In this document: one piece after another, positions 1-5,637 of the stretch
How positions within the stretch are numbered: the first letter of the stretch is position 1
How the letters are laid out: the number at the start of each line of letters is the position of its first letter
Source: Methanoregula sp.
GTDB taxonomy: Archaea; Halobacteriota; Methanomicrobia; Methanomicrobiales; Methanospirillaceae
Direction of reading: 5' to 3'
Assembly: GCA_028711405.1 (NCBI GenBank)
Contig: JAQTSH010000083.1
Location: forward strand, 1-6,988
Length of the DNA stretch: 6,988 nucleotides
Notes under the pieces: generated by a model
What the model saw: the letters and a program-made list of their open reading frames with translations, nothing else
The model's database searches: none
What the model was told of the DNA's origin: nothing
Position numbers and translations under genes: made by a program

Positions 1-1115
1 GAGAGCACCCGCTGCTCGTAGGGGTCGGTCGTTGCCGTGGAGAGCACCCGGATCTCGATGCCTTTCCCACCCTTTTTTTCTGTGATTGCGATGAGCTTTC
101 TCCGGTGCAGGTCGAGCAGCGTCGCGTAATACCCATCCTCGTCAAAGTCCATCGCGTCGTCTTTGAAGAGGAGGTTCACCTGCCAGGGTTTGAGCGCGGG
201 GTTCGGGATCGTGCTCATATATTCCGGCACCGTGTAGCTCTTCTCCCTGCCATACCGGTAATAGATGTATAAAAACAGGAATGGAACGAGGATGACTGCC
301 ACTTTGGCAGCGAGGGAGAGGAGGTTTGCCGCGTAATAGGGCAGGTTGTACCAGAGACTTGCCGAGCTGGTCTTTCCCGCGAGGTCTGAAACTTCACTCC
401 GTAAACCCGGAATGCCGGAGAGTCCGCCGGGGGTTGCCAGGATTTCGACCGCGGCAATCTCATTCTCCCCGACGCTGCCGGTGATCGTGTAGACCGTCCC
501 GGTCTTTTCGGAGTGTAATGACGGGGGATAGACATACACCTGTTCCACGTTCGCGGCGGGGATGGTGATGGTGACGTGGCGGTATGCAGGGTGACTCTGC
601 CCGGCGAGTTTCAGGTTCAGGTGATCGTTGACACCGTCATATTCAACCGGGGGATGGACGATGTAGGTATATCCCACGGTGTATTTCCCGGCGCTGAAAT
701 ACGAGGGGTTGTAGATGCCGACCTCATTTGCTTCCGCGAGGGCGGCAATCTGGGATTTGTAGGATGTGCCTTCCGGGGCACCAGAGATCACCGTCGTGTG
801 ACTGTTATCCTTCGCATATCCGGTGGTTCCTGGCGGGGGATCGACCGAGAGGAACTGGATGCACGACCGCGTGCCCGTGTCAAAGACAAGCGGGGCTTCC
901 CAGGAGCGGTACAGCATCCGGTATTCGCCGGAGGTGCGGACATCATAGGTATAGGATTCGTGCAGCGTCCCGTTACCGGAGAGGGTTGCTGTATAGGAAT
1001 CCACAACGAGGTTGCCTTCCAGCAGTGGCGGAACCGCAGTTACGAGGAAGAGCCCGATGAGCCCGATGACGAGGCTTGCGATGACAAGCCCGGCAAGTTG
1101 TCTGGTTTCGCCCAC
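1..1115 (-). CDS. DUF2207 family predicted membrane protein, C-terminus cut by window edge
   Basis: I translated this minus-strand frame by hand. It stays open for 371 codons from a GTG at 1115-1113 to the window edge, so the C-terminal part is missing. The N-terminus (MGETRQLAGLVIAS) leads into a hydrophobic segment at about residues 8-28, a signal anchor or signal peptide. A beta-rich, probably extracellular domain follows (about 35-255, with a WxxPLVFDTG-like stretch near 72-81 and one NGT sequon at 48-50). A second membrane segment lies at about 265-287 (AAKVAVILVPFLFLYIYY). The next part is cytoplasmic: YRYGREKSYTVPEYM, then DDAMDFDEDGYYATLLDLHR, typical of DUF2207. Full family members usually have about 550-650 residues with further C-terminal helices. 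It starts 12 nt after the lemA stop with a weak AGGGTCA site, so it is probably co-transcribed with lemA, a pairing common in bacteria and archaea. The molecular function of the family is unknown. The family call is firm; the GTG start is likely. Confidence 0.85.
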   Translation of the reverse strand, partial: MGETRQLAGLVIASLVIGLIGLFLVTAVPPLLEGNLVVDSYTATLSGNGTLHESYTYDVRTSGEYRMLYRSWEAPLVFDTGTRSCIQFLSVDPPPGTTGYAKDNSHTTVISGAPEGTSYKSQIAALAEANEVGIYNPSYFSAGKYTVGYTYIVHPPVEYDGVNDHLNLKLAGQSHPAYRHVTITIPAANVEQVYVYPPSLHSEKTGTVYTITGSVGENEIAAVEILATPGGLSGIPGLRSEVSDLAGKTSSASLWYNLPYYAANLLSLAAKVAVILVPFLFLYIYYRYGREKSYTVPEYMSTIPNPALKPWQVNLLFKDDAMDFDEDGYYATLLDLHRRKLIAITEKKGGKGIEIRVLSTATTDPYEQRVL

Positions 1116-1127
1116 AAATATGACCCT

Positions 1128-1697
1128 TTAGAACTCGATCTTCGGCGGCGTCTTGATCGCTTCTTCGAACTGCAAATACTCCAGTTTGGCAAGACCGATC
1201 ATCCTTCCAATAAATTTAGACGGGATCGTGTCCATCATCGTGTTGAACTCCTGCGAGATGTTGTTGTATGTGTACCGCTGGCGGGAGATCTCGTCTTCGA
1301 TTGACTTGACGGAGTCCATGAGGCTTGTGACGGTCGTAGAGGTTTTCAGGTCCGGGTAGTTCTCTGCGACGGCGAGGAGACGCCCGAAGATCGAGCGGGA
1401 CTCGGCTTCCACCTTGTTTAAGTCGCCGGGATTTGCCGTCGCAACGCTTGCCCGCATCGCGGTGACTTTCTCGAATGTCTCTTTCTCGAACTTCGCATAG
1501 CTCTTGACTGCGCCAAGGAGCTGCTCGATCATGTCGAGCCGTTTCTTCATTGCTACCCGGATCTGACCGAGGGTTGCTTCAGAGGAATTTTTCAGGCTGA
1601 AGAACCGGTTGTACAGCCCGACTGCCCAGATGACGAGCCCGATAATGACAAGGACAATGATGCCCGGGATGATCCATCCTATGATGTTCTCAAACAT
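1128..1697 (-). CDS. lemA: LemA family membrane-anchored coiled-coil protein
   Basis: This 189-residue protein has the LemA layout: a very short N-terminus, one membrane helix (about 6-27, IGWIIPGIIVLVIIGLVIWA), YNRFFSLKNSSE at 29-40, then a long helical domain. Family landmarks include KKRLDMIEQLLGAVKSYAKFE (51-71), EKETFEKVTAMRA (71-83), LLAVAENYPDLKTS (107-120), RQRYTYNNISQEFN (139-152) and IPSKFIGRMIGL (158-169). The length is usual for the family. The classic bacterial DLIPNLV is here LDMIEQL. The ATG at 1697 is preceded by GTGAG at 1707-1703 with a 5-nt spacer. The DUF2207 gene follows after 12 nt. LemA proteins have no settled biochemical role; the domain is expected on one face of the cytoplasmic membrane as a helical bundle. 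The family call is secure; the function is unknown. Confidence 0.92.
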   Translation of the reverse strand: MFENIIGWIIPGIIVLVIIGLVIWAVGLYNRFFSLKNSSEATLGQIRVAMKKRLDMIEQLLGAVKSYAKFEKETFEKVTAMRASVATANPGDLNKVEAESRSIFGRLLAVAENYPDLKTSTTVTSLMDSVKSIEDEISRQRYTYNNISQEFNTMMDTIPSKFIGRMIGLAKLEYLQFEEAIKTPPKIEF

Positions 1698-1730
1698 TGT
1701 TTCTCACTGTATTGATGAGATCACACCAGT

Positions 1731-1738
1731 ACATAAAA
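1731..1738 (-). promoter_or_regulatory. possible TATA-like box for lemA
   Basis: On the minus strand the 101-nt gap upstream of lemA contains an A/T-rich stretch reading TTTTATGTA, about 34-41 nt before the ATG. That would place transcription start about 10-15 nt ahead of the ATG, a normal short archaeal leader. The upstream gene ends with a T7 tract, so lemA needs its own start. Weak support: one degenerate box only. Confidence 0.3.
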
Positions 1739-1787
1739 TTGTAGGGCGATAAAGCACCCGTGTGCAGGTGGTGCCGGAGCGTGGGCG

Positions 1788-1794
1788 AAAAAAA
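1788..1794 (-). terminator. T7 tract terminator after the SelB-like gene
   Basis: Four bases after the TAA stop of the SelB-like gene, the minus strand runs through seven consecutive T residues followed by a GC-rich stretch (CGCCCACG). Archaeal RNA polymerase stops at such oligo-U tracts without needing a hairpin. A weak 5-bp stem (1754-1758 with 1770-1774) lies further downstream and is probably irrelevant. Confidence 0.55.
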
Positions 1795-1798
1795 GGGA

Positions 1799-2773
1799 TT
1801 ATGCGAGGGTGAGTGTTCCGACGACGCGCAACTTGCCGCCCTCGAGGTAGTTGAGGACCACCCGGGCGCCAGGGGGATAAACGAGCTCCTTCTCCATCGT
1901 GAGGGTGAGCGTGGGCATCCGCCAGTCCCCGCCATCGACGCTGACCTTTTCGAGCCGCGAGGGTAAGAACTGCATCCAGTGACCGACATAGAGCACCATG
2001 CCTTCCTTGAGCGGCGCTGCCCAGTATTTGACGAGCTGGGCTTTTCCTGAAATCGTGGACGCTGCTTTTATTGAGGGATCGTTTGTCAGGACGTAGCCAC
2101 GGTCGAGTTCTTCTGCTTCGATGTTCTTTAACGCAAGACCGAGGCGGTCTCCGGCGACTGCAACATCCGCGTCGTCGTCGTGTTTCTGGATGGACCGGAC
2201 CTGTGCGGTCTTCTGGGTGGGCAGGACTTTTAAGGTGTCGTGCTTTTTTATCGTCCCGTGCGCCACGCTGCCCAGGACAACGACACCCACGCCCTTCACG
2301 TTGAAGTGGTGGTCGATGGGTACGACCCCGTTCCCCCCGGAGTCTTTCGCCTTCTGGTGGGCGGTCATCTTGACAGCAATCTCGAGCAGTTTCTCGCGGA
2401 GCCCGAGTTTGTCGTCTTCGAGTACTTCGTAGTGTTCGAGGAGCGTGCCTTTGATGAGCGGGGCTATCTGGTCGATCGAGAGGTAGTTTTTGAAGATGAT
2501 GTAGCCCTGCGCTCTTCCGGCGCACTGGAGCATGAGGACGGTCTCACCGAATATGGCATTGATATCCTCCACTACAAGGATCACGCGGTCTGCAAGAGAT
2601 ACGGCATAGAAGAGCGAGGAGAGTTTCTCCGGGTACCGGGTGGGTTCAATGAAGGTGATGGAGGCATCGCCTTTTTTCAGGTTATAGAATGTGATGTCGC
2701 TCGTCGTGCCCTTTTTGCCGAGATCGTTTGCGTAGCCGTTGGGGGCGAGGACGGCGATGGTGAGGTTGGACAT
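1799..2773 (-). CDS. Archaeal SelB-like elongation factor homologue (aSelBL type) with degenerate GTPase domain
   Basis: This 324-residue protein has the three-domain plan of EF1A/SelB. Residues 1-145 are a shrunken G domain. The P-loop GHVDxGKS/T is absent; in its place is NGYANDLGKKGTTSD (12-26). The DxPGH switch reads FIEPTRYPEK (41-50), and the NKxD position reads IIFKNYLS (92-99). Residues 148-235 are a well-kept EF-Tu domain 2 (VPIDHHFNVKGVGVVVLGSV, QVRSIQKH, AVAGDRLGLALKNI, LDRGYVL). Residues 240-324 form domain 3. There is no C-terminal extension like the SECIS-recognition domain of true SelB. The archaeal aSelBL family is described as having a wide but patchy distribution, a disrupted GTPase domain and no proven role; it was once proposed as a pyrrolysyl-tRNA factor. 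No selenocysteine or pyrrolysine gene is visible here. The start has only a poor AGG just upstream, so the message may be leaderless. Alternative: another degenerate translational GTPase paralogue. Confidence 0.82.
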   Translation of the reverse strand: MSNLTIAVLAPNGYANDLGKKGTTSDITFYNLKKGDASITFIEPTRYPEKLSSLFYAVSLADRVILVVEDINAIFGETVLMLQCAGRAQGYIIFKNYLSIDQIAPLIKGTLLEHYEVLEDDKLGLREKLLEIAVKMTAHQKAKDSGGNGVVPIDHHFNVKGVGVVVLGSVAHGTIKKHDTLKVLPTQKTAQVRSIQKHDDDADVAVAGDRLGLALKNIEAEELDRGYVLTNDPSIKAASTISGKAQLVKYWAAPLKEGMVLYVGHWMQFLPSRLEKVSVDGGDWRMPTLTLTMEKELVYPPGARVVLNYLEGGKLRVVGTLTLA

Positions 2774-2888
2774 GCCTGAATACTATAGTGATGATGACTA
2801 TTAGGATTTAGGGTAAACCGGGTAAAATTATGAGACTGGTGTTATCACAAATAATAATTACTCATCAAAAAGACAGTTGTGAGAGCAC
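2774..2888. promoter_or_regulatory. divergent promoter region between SelB-like and flippase-like genes
   Basis: These 115 bp separate two divergent starts. For the plus gene, the A/T-rich run CAAATAATAATTA at 2848-2860 is a good TATA candidate, placing transcription start near 2876-2882. The ribosome site GTGAG at 2879-2883, 5 nt before the ATG, therefore sits at or just after that start. For the minus gene no Shine-Dalgarno site is visible; a TAATAG-like box around 2798-2805 would fit a leaderless start. Two copies of GGGTAAA (2811-2817 and 2820-2826), 9 bp apart, could be an operator or chance. Confidence 0.45.
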
Positions 2889-3857
2889 ATGAAGGGTCAT
2901 ATTAAAATTTTAAGCCTTATTGGCATTGTTCTTTTTCTGTTCATCCTCTCCCGGGTCAATCTTGGTGCCCTTGTTGATATTTTCGCCCAAACAAACATTG
3001 TGCTTCTTTTTCTTGCACTATTGGTAAATTGTGTTGCAATTGTCTTAAAATCGTTAAAATGGAAGATTATTGTAAATTCGGTCAAACCGGATTTTTCCTT
3101 CCCGGAGAGTGTGAAAGCTTTTTTTGTCGGTTTTTCTTTTTCCACCATCACACCGGCAAAGATTGGGGATTTTATCAAAGTATTATACATAACCGACAAA
3201 AACTGCGGGATCGGAAAATCGCTGGCAACCGTTGTGATTGACCGGCTGATAGATATCATCCTGTTATTTTCAATCGCTCTTGTGGGGATATATGGATTCT
3301 CGGTCTTTTACCATATCGAGATCCTCTCAATCAGTGCCATTCTCCTTATTATCTGCGGAATCTGCGTCGGTGTATATGTTATACTCAATAAACCGGTTCT
3401 GTCAGCACTACTCAAACCGTTCTTCAATCTTGTAGTCCCACAACAGTTGAAAAGTAAAATTTCTCTGTATTTTAATGATTTTTTCACAGGGTTATTCGTG
3501 TATTATCACGACCGCCGATGCTTTTTTTCCAGTATTATCGTCGGGCTTCTTTCCTGGATCCCTCCATTCATCTATGGGTATTTACTCGCATTATCGATCG
3601 GAATTGATGTCGGGATCTTCTTTTTTGTCCTTGTAATCCCAGTTCTCAGCCTGCTTGATCTCCTTCCCATCAGTATTTCCGGGATCGGAACACGCGACAT
3701 TGCCCTGATCTTTCTCTTTGGTCTGAAAGGTATATCCGCAGAACAGGCAGTAGCATTCTCACTGCTCTACCTGTTCATGAGCTACTGGCTGATTGCACTC
3801 ATCGGGGCGGGAGTGTACCTGAAATACCCAATAGAGATCCCAAAAGAACTGAATTAA
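2889..3857 (+). CDS. LPG-synthase-TM / UPF0104 family multi-pass membrane protein (flippase-like)
   Basis: This 322-residue, very hydrophobic protein has about eight membrane segments (roughly 6-23, 36-53, 75-90, 121-138, 147-166, 214-232, 243-259 and 286-309). Family landmarks are all present: FSFSTITPAKIGDFIKVLYI (82-101), ATVVIDRLID (113-122) and DLLPISISGIGTRDIAL (257-273). This is the PF03706/TIGR00374 domain found as the membrane half of MprF lysyl-phosphatidylglycerol synthase and as the C-terminal half of haloarchaeal AglD. Stand-alone archaeal copies usually sit in glycan gene clusters and are annotated as flippase-like; transport has not been proven for most. There is no fused catalytic domain. 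The ATG at 2889 has GTGAG with a 5-nt spacer. Its 3' end overlaps the convergent methyltransferase gene by four bases. The DNA is clearly more AT-rich than the genes to its left. The family call is firm; a role in lipid-linked sugar handling is inferred. Confidence 0.88.
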   Translation: MKGHIKILSLIGIVLFLFILSRVNLGALVDIFAQTNIVLLFLALLVNCVAIVLKSLKWKIIVNSVKPDFSFPESVKAFFVGFSFSTITPAKIGDFIKVLYITDKNCGIGKSLATVVIDRLIDIILLFSIALVGIYGFSVFYHIEILSISAILLIICGICVGVYVILNKPVLSALLKPFFNLVVPQQLKSKISLYFNDFFTGLFVYYHDRRCFFSSIIVGLLSWIPPFIYGYLLALSIGIDVGIFFFVLVIPVLSLLDLLPISISGIGTRDIALIFLFGLKGISAEQAVAFSLLYLFMSYWLIALIGAGVYLKYPIEIPKELN

Positions 3858-4555
3858 ACGACACCGGTCTTCCGGGCGATGATCCCGACCGTATATGCAT
3901 AATAGTGTTTACCGGGAAATATGCGTTCAACCCGACCGAGATGTTCTCTTATGTTTAATGGAAGGATCTCACGATCATTCGTCGCCATAGGGGGGAGTGC
4001 TTGAAGTCCGAATATCTTTTCCACGTTCATTCCTGCCCGGTTGATTGCCTGTTCAAGACGGATAGGGGAATAATCTTCCTCATAGCCAAATTCAAAATTT
4101 TCAAGCAGTACCGCAACATATTTTCCCGCCATATACCAGAGACAAAGGGTATTGGGAACGATGATAATAACTTTTCCGGAAGGTTTTGTAATTCGTGCCA
4201 TTTCCTTTATCGCTTTAACATTTTCCGGATCTTTGAAATGTTCGATAACCCCTGAGTTATATACCAGATCAAACGAATTTTCCTTGAAGGGGATATTGAA
4301 TATACTGCTTAACACAGGATGTCTGCAACTATGTTGTGCCAGGGCAAGTGCTGCCGGTGAAATGTCGAGCCCGACGGTTTCATGTCGTTCTGACAGCAGG
4401 GCAAGTGTCTGACCGGTGCCACATCCAGCTTCGAGTATCTTTGAGCCCCAGGGAAGATTCTTCTCAATCTCCCGCATGAAATCAAGGTACTTCAGGCTGT
4501 AATCGCTGGTGATCAGTTTTTTTGTCCATACTTTTTCCCAAATCTCTTCTCCCAT
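3854..4555 (-). CDS. Class I SAM-dependent methyltransferase (Methyltransf_11 type)
   Basis: I place the start at the ATG at 4555 (MGEEIWEKVW, 233 residues), because GTGA lies at 4567-4564 with an 8-nt spacer and a TATA box lies 42-49 nt upstream. The in-frame TTG at 4573 would add six residues but has no ribosome site. In numbering from the TTG, motif I is KILEAGCGTGQT (45-56), the ribose-binding acidic residue is D70 in VGLDIS, SIFNIPF lies at 90-96, and the post-I/motif II segment is FDLVYNSGVIEHF (101-113). KPSGKVIIIVPN (130-141) follows, then a longer C-terminal part with FGYEEDYSP and KHYYAYTVGIIAR. The fold core is complete, so the enzyme should be active and soluble. The substrate is unknown. 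In this setting a sugar, polyprenoid or other cell-surface precursor is plausible, but quinone-like or small-molecule substrates cannot be excluded. It converges on the flippase-like gene and is divergent from the GT2 gene. Confidence 0.88.
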   Translation of the reverse strand: MGEEIWEKVWTKKLITSDYSLKYLDFMREIEKNLPWGSKILEAGCGTGQTLALLSERHETVGLDISPAALALAQHSCRHPVLSSIFNIPFKENSFDLVYNSGVIEHFKDPENVKAIKEMARITKPSGKVIIIVPNTLCLWYMAGKYVAVLLENFEFGYEEDYSPIRLEQAINRAGMNVEKIFGLQALPPMATNDREILPLNIREHLGRVERIFPGKHYYAYTVGIIARKTGVV

Positions 4556-4596
4556 GGGTTCGGTCACACTCAATTGATGAACATATTAGGCGGGCT

Positions 4597-4604
4597 GATA
4601 TATC
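4597..4604 (-). promoter_or_regulatory. TATA box for the methyltransferase gene
   Basis: The minus strand reads AAAGGGGATATATCAG here. GATATATC is a strong archaeal TATA candidate with purines just upstream as a BRE-like element. It predicts transcription start near 4573-4577, giving a leader of about 20 nt to the ATG at 4555. This also argues against the TTG start at 4573. Confidence 0.55.
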
Positions 4605-4629
4605 CCCTTTATGAACTGTGGGATATACC
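4597..4629. repeat. imperfect inverted repeat in divergent intergenic region
   Basis: GATATATCC at 4597-4605 and GGATATACC at 4621-4629 are inverted copies matching at 8 of 9 positions, separated by 15 bp. The left arm overlaps the methyltransferase TATA box. The right arm could be a second, plus-strand TATA element for the GT2 gene with a longer leader. The repeat may be a regulator site or simply two divergent promoter boxes. Confidence 0.4.
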
Positions 4630-4666
4630 CAGGTTTTTTGCAAAATTCGTCATCAACATAAACGAG

Positions 4667-4674
4667 ATATTTAA
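4667..4674 (+). promoter_or_regulatory. possible TATA box for the GT2 gene
   Basis: ATATTTAA at 4667-4674 follows AACGAG, a purine-rich BRE-like lead. It lies about 33-40 nt before the ATG at 4707, so transcription would begin close to the ribosome site. An upstream alternative is GGATATACC at 4621-4629, which would give a leader of about 60 nt. Confidence 0.4.
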
Positions 4675-4691
4675 TCTATCCAGAGATAGAT
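4674..4691. repeat. perfect 7-bp inverted repeat next to the GT2 ribosome site
   Basis: ATCTATC (4674-4680) and GATAGAT (4685-4691) are exact inverted copies around the 4-nt loop CAGA. It begins at the last base of a TATA-like box and ends 3 nt before AGGGA. As DNA it could be a repressor operator between TATA and start site. As RNA, if transcription starts upstream, it would be a small A/U-rich hairpin beside the ribosome site. Confidence 0.5.
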
Positions 4692-4694
4692 CTT

Positions 4695-4699
4695 AGGGA
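4695..4699 (+). promoter_or_regulatory. ribosome binding site of the GT2 gene
   Basis: AGGGA with a 7-nt spacer to the ATG at 4707 supports that start. The conserved first beta strand of the GT2 fold (ISIIFPLFNE) begins right at the N-terminus, so no upstream start is needed. Confidence 0.5.
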
Positions 4700-4706
4700 A
4701 CGCCCG

Positions 4707-5438
4707 ATGATCTCTATAATTTTTCCTCTGTTTAACGAGCGAGAGAACGTCATCCATTACAACAACGATCTTTTCCCGGTAATCGATGCCATTGGAAAAA
4801 AATTCAATGAATCCTTCGAATTCATTTTTATCGATGACGGCAGTCATGACGATACGGTTGAAAGGATAACAGAGACCTGCTCCGGGAGATCAGATGTGAA
4901 GATTATCCGGCACGAGAAGAACCGTGGCATGGGCAACGCAATAAAAACGGGTCTTGCTTCCTGCAACAACGAACTTGTGATCACCATGGATGCTGATCTG
5001 ACATTCAGACCAGAAGACGTGGCAAAACTTATTGGGAAATTCAGGGAGACACATGCGGATTGTATCTCCGGCTCACCATACCTTGAACCGGGACTGATGG
5101 AAGATGTTGCACCCTTCAGGTTGCTGATGAGCAAATCAGTAAATTTCCTGTATCGCGTACTTCTGGGAAGTCAGATAACCTGTGTCAGCCCGATATTTCG
5201 TTTGTATAAGCGCTCTATCCTGATGGAGATGCAGATTTCAAGTAAAAATTTTGAGATTAATGCTGAAATTATCTCAAAGATGATTATTCATGGAAACGTC
5301 GTCGTGGAAGTCCCGGTTCCGCTATTAAAAAGAAAATATGGCGAATCAAAGATCAACGTGAAAAAAGAGATAAAAAATTATATGCTTCTTATGTATAAAA
5401 TTTTTAAAACCAAATATTTTCACAGGGAATGGGTATAA
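4707..5438 (+). CDS. Family 2 glycosyltransferase, dolichol-phosphate mannose/glucose synthase-like
   Basis: This 243-residue soluble GT-A enzyme has the full GT2 core: SIIFPLFNERENV (3-15), FEFIFIDDGSHDDT (37-50) with the nucleotide-binding D43/D44, HEKNRGMGNAIKTGL (69-83), VITMDADLTF (91-100) whose DAD at 95-97 binds the metal-UDP or metal-GDP, FRLYKRS (164-170), NFEINAEI (181-188) and KRKYGESKIN (208-217). The order and the late RxxGxSK-like motif match DPM1-type enzymes, which move a sugar from GDP-Man or UDP-Glc to polyprenyl phosphate on the cytosolic side. There are no C-terminal membrane helices, so it may rely on a membrane partner. The flippase-like protein nearby is the kind of domain fused to GT2 in haloarchaeal AglD. 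The last residues (KTKYFHREWV) are basic and aromatic, possibly membrane-touching. Donor and acceptor are not readable from the sequence. Confidence 0.9.
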   Translation: MISIIFPLFNERENVIHYNNDLFPVIDAIGKKFNESFEFIFIDDGSHDDTVERITETCSGRSDVKIIRHEKNRGMGNAIKTGLASCNNELVITMDADLTFRPEDVAKLIGKFRETHADCISGSPYLEPGLMEDVAPFRLLMSKSVNFLYRVLLGSQITCVSPIFRLYKRSILMEMQISSKNFEINAEIISKMIIHGNVVVEVPVPLLKRKYGESKINVKKEIKNYMLLMYKIFKTKYFHREWV

Positions 5439-5456
5439 TCCCGTGGGGTTTATCAC

Positions 5457-5579
5457 GAGGATTCCCAACACCCGTAAGTTGTGCTCGTCCATGGCGATAC
5501 CAATACCGTGCTTGCCAGTGCATGTGCCGTATCGAAATGCTATGCGAGGAGCGGGTCATACAGCACAGGTGAACGCCAG
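5457..5579 (+). pseudogene. Remnant of a WecB-type UDP-N-acetylglucosamine 2-epimerase
   Basis: In one plus-strand frame this stretch reads HP, stop, VVLVHGDTNTVLASACAVSK, followed by CYARSGSYSTGERQ. The known family segment is PDVVLVHGDTTTTLA, then an alanine-rich helix and VGHVEAGLRS. The alignment is ungapped through K-x-x-x-R-x-G-x-x-x-x-G-x-R. The D of PD has become TAA (5475-5477), the active-site region HVEAGLR is scrambled (SYSTGER), and nothing recognisable remains further on either side. The intact family has about 360-390 residues, so only about 40 are left. It begins close to the GT2 stop codon. A GTG-initiated reading from 5481 to 5696 exists but has no ribosome site and runs into the next gene antisense, so I do not call it a CDS. 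The intact enzyme would supply ManNAc-type sugar nucleotides. Confidence 0.7.
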
Positions 5580-5629
5580 GCACGTGCCCTTAATCACAGG
5601 CTTTTCTTAAACCTCGTGATGGCAGTGGT

Positions 5630-5636
5630 AAAAAAA
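5630..5636 (-). terminator. T7 tract terminator after the GT-C gene
   Basis: One base after the TGA stop (5640-5638), the minus strand shows seven consecutive T residues (plus-strand A run 5630-5636). This matches the oligo-U type of archaeal terminator and resembles the tract after the SelB-like gene. Confidence 0.55.
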
Positions 5637-5637
5637 T

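Noticed and set aside
1..50. 11-bp direct repeat GAGAGCACCCG at 1-11 and 40-50
   Set aside because: It lies inside the coding frame, where it encodes RVLS twice 13 codons apart; most likely a chance or short protein repeat, not a mobile-element end.
576..1304. Long plus-strand open frame of 242 codons
   Set aside because: It lies antisense to DUF2207 and the end of lemA. Its translation is arginine-rich, without recognisable domains, and is explained by GC-biased third positions of the real genes.
1754..1774. GCACC...GGTGC hairpin upstream of lemA
   Set aside because: Only five pairs with an 11-nt loop and no T tract beside it; the T7 tract at 1788-1794 explains termination better.
1704..2525. 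Minus-strand open frame of 273 codons overlapping the SelB-like gene
   Set aside because: It is shifted one frame from the real gene, is rich in R, P and H and contains no domain; the in-register frame has clear EF-Tu domain 2 motifs.
2240..2779. Plus-strand open frame of 179 codons opposite the SelB-like gene
   Set aside because: It is the complementary shadow of the SelB-like coding frame, with no ribosome site and no family resemblance.
4553..4573. TTG at 4573 as start of the methyltransferase
   Set aside because: It has no ribosome site and would sit at the predicted transcription start; the ATG at 4555 has GTGA at a good distance.
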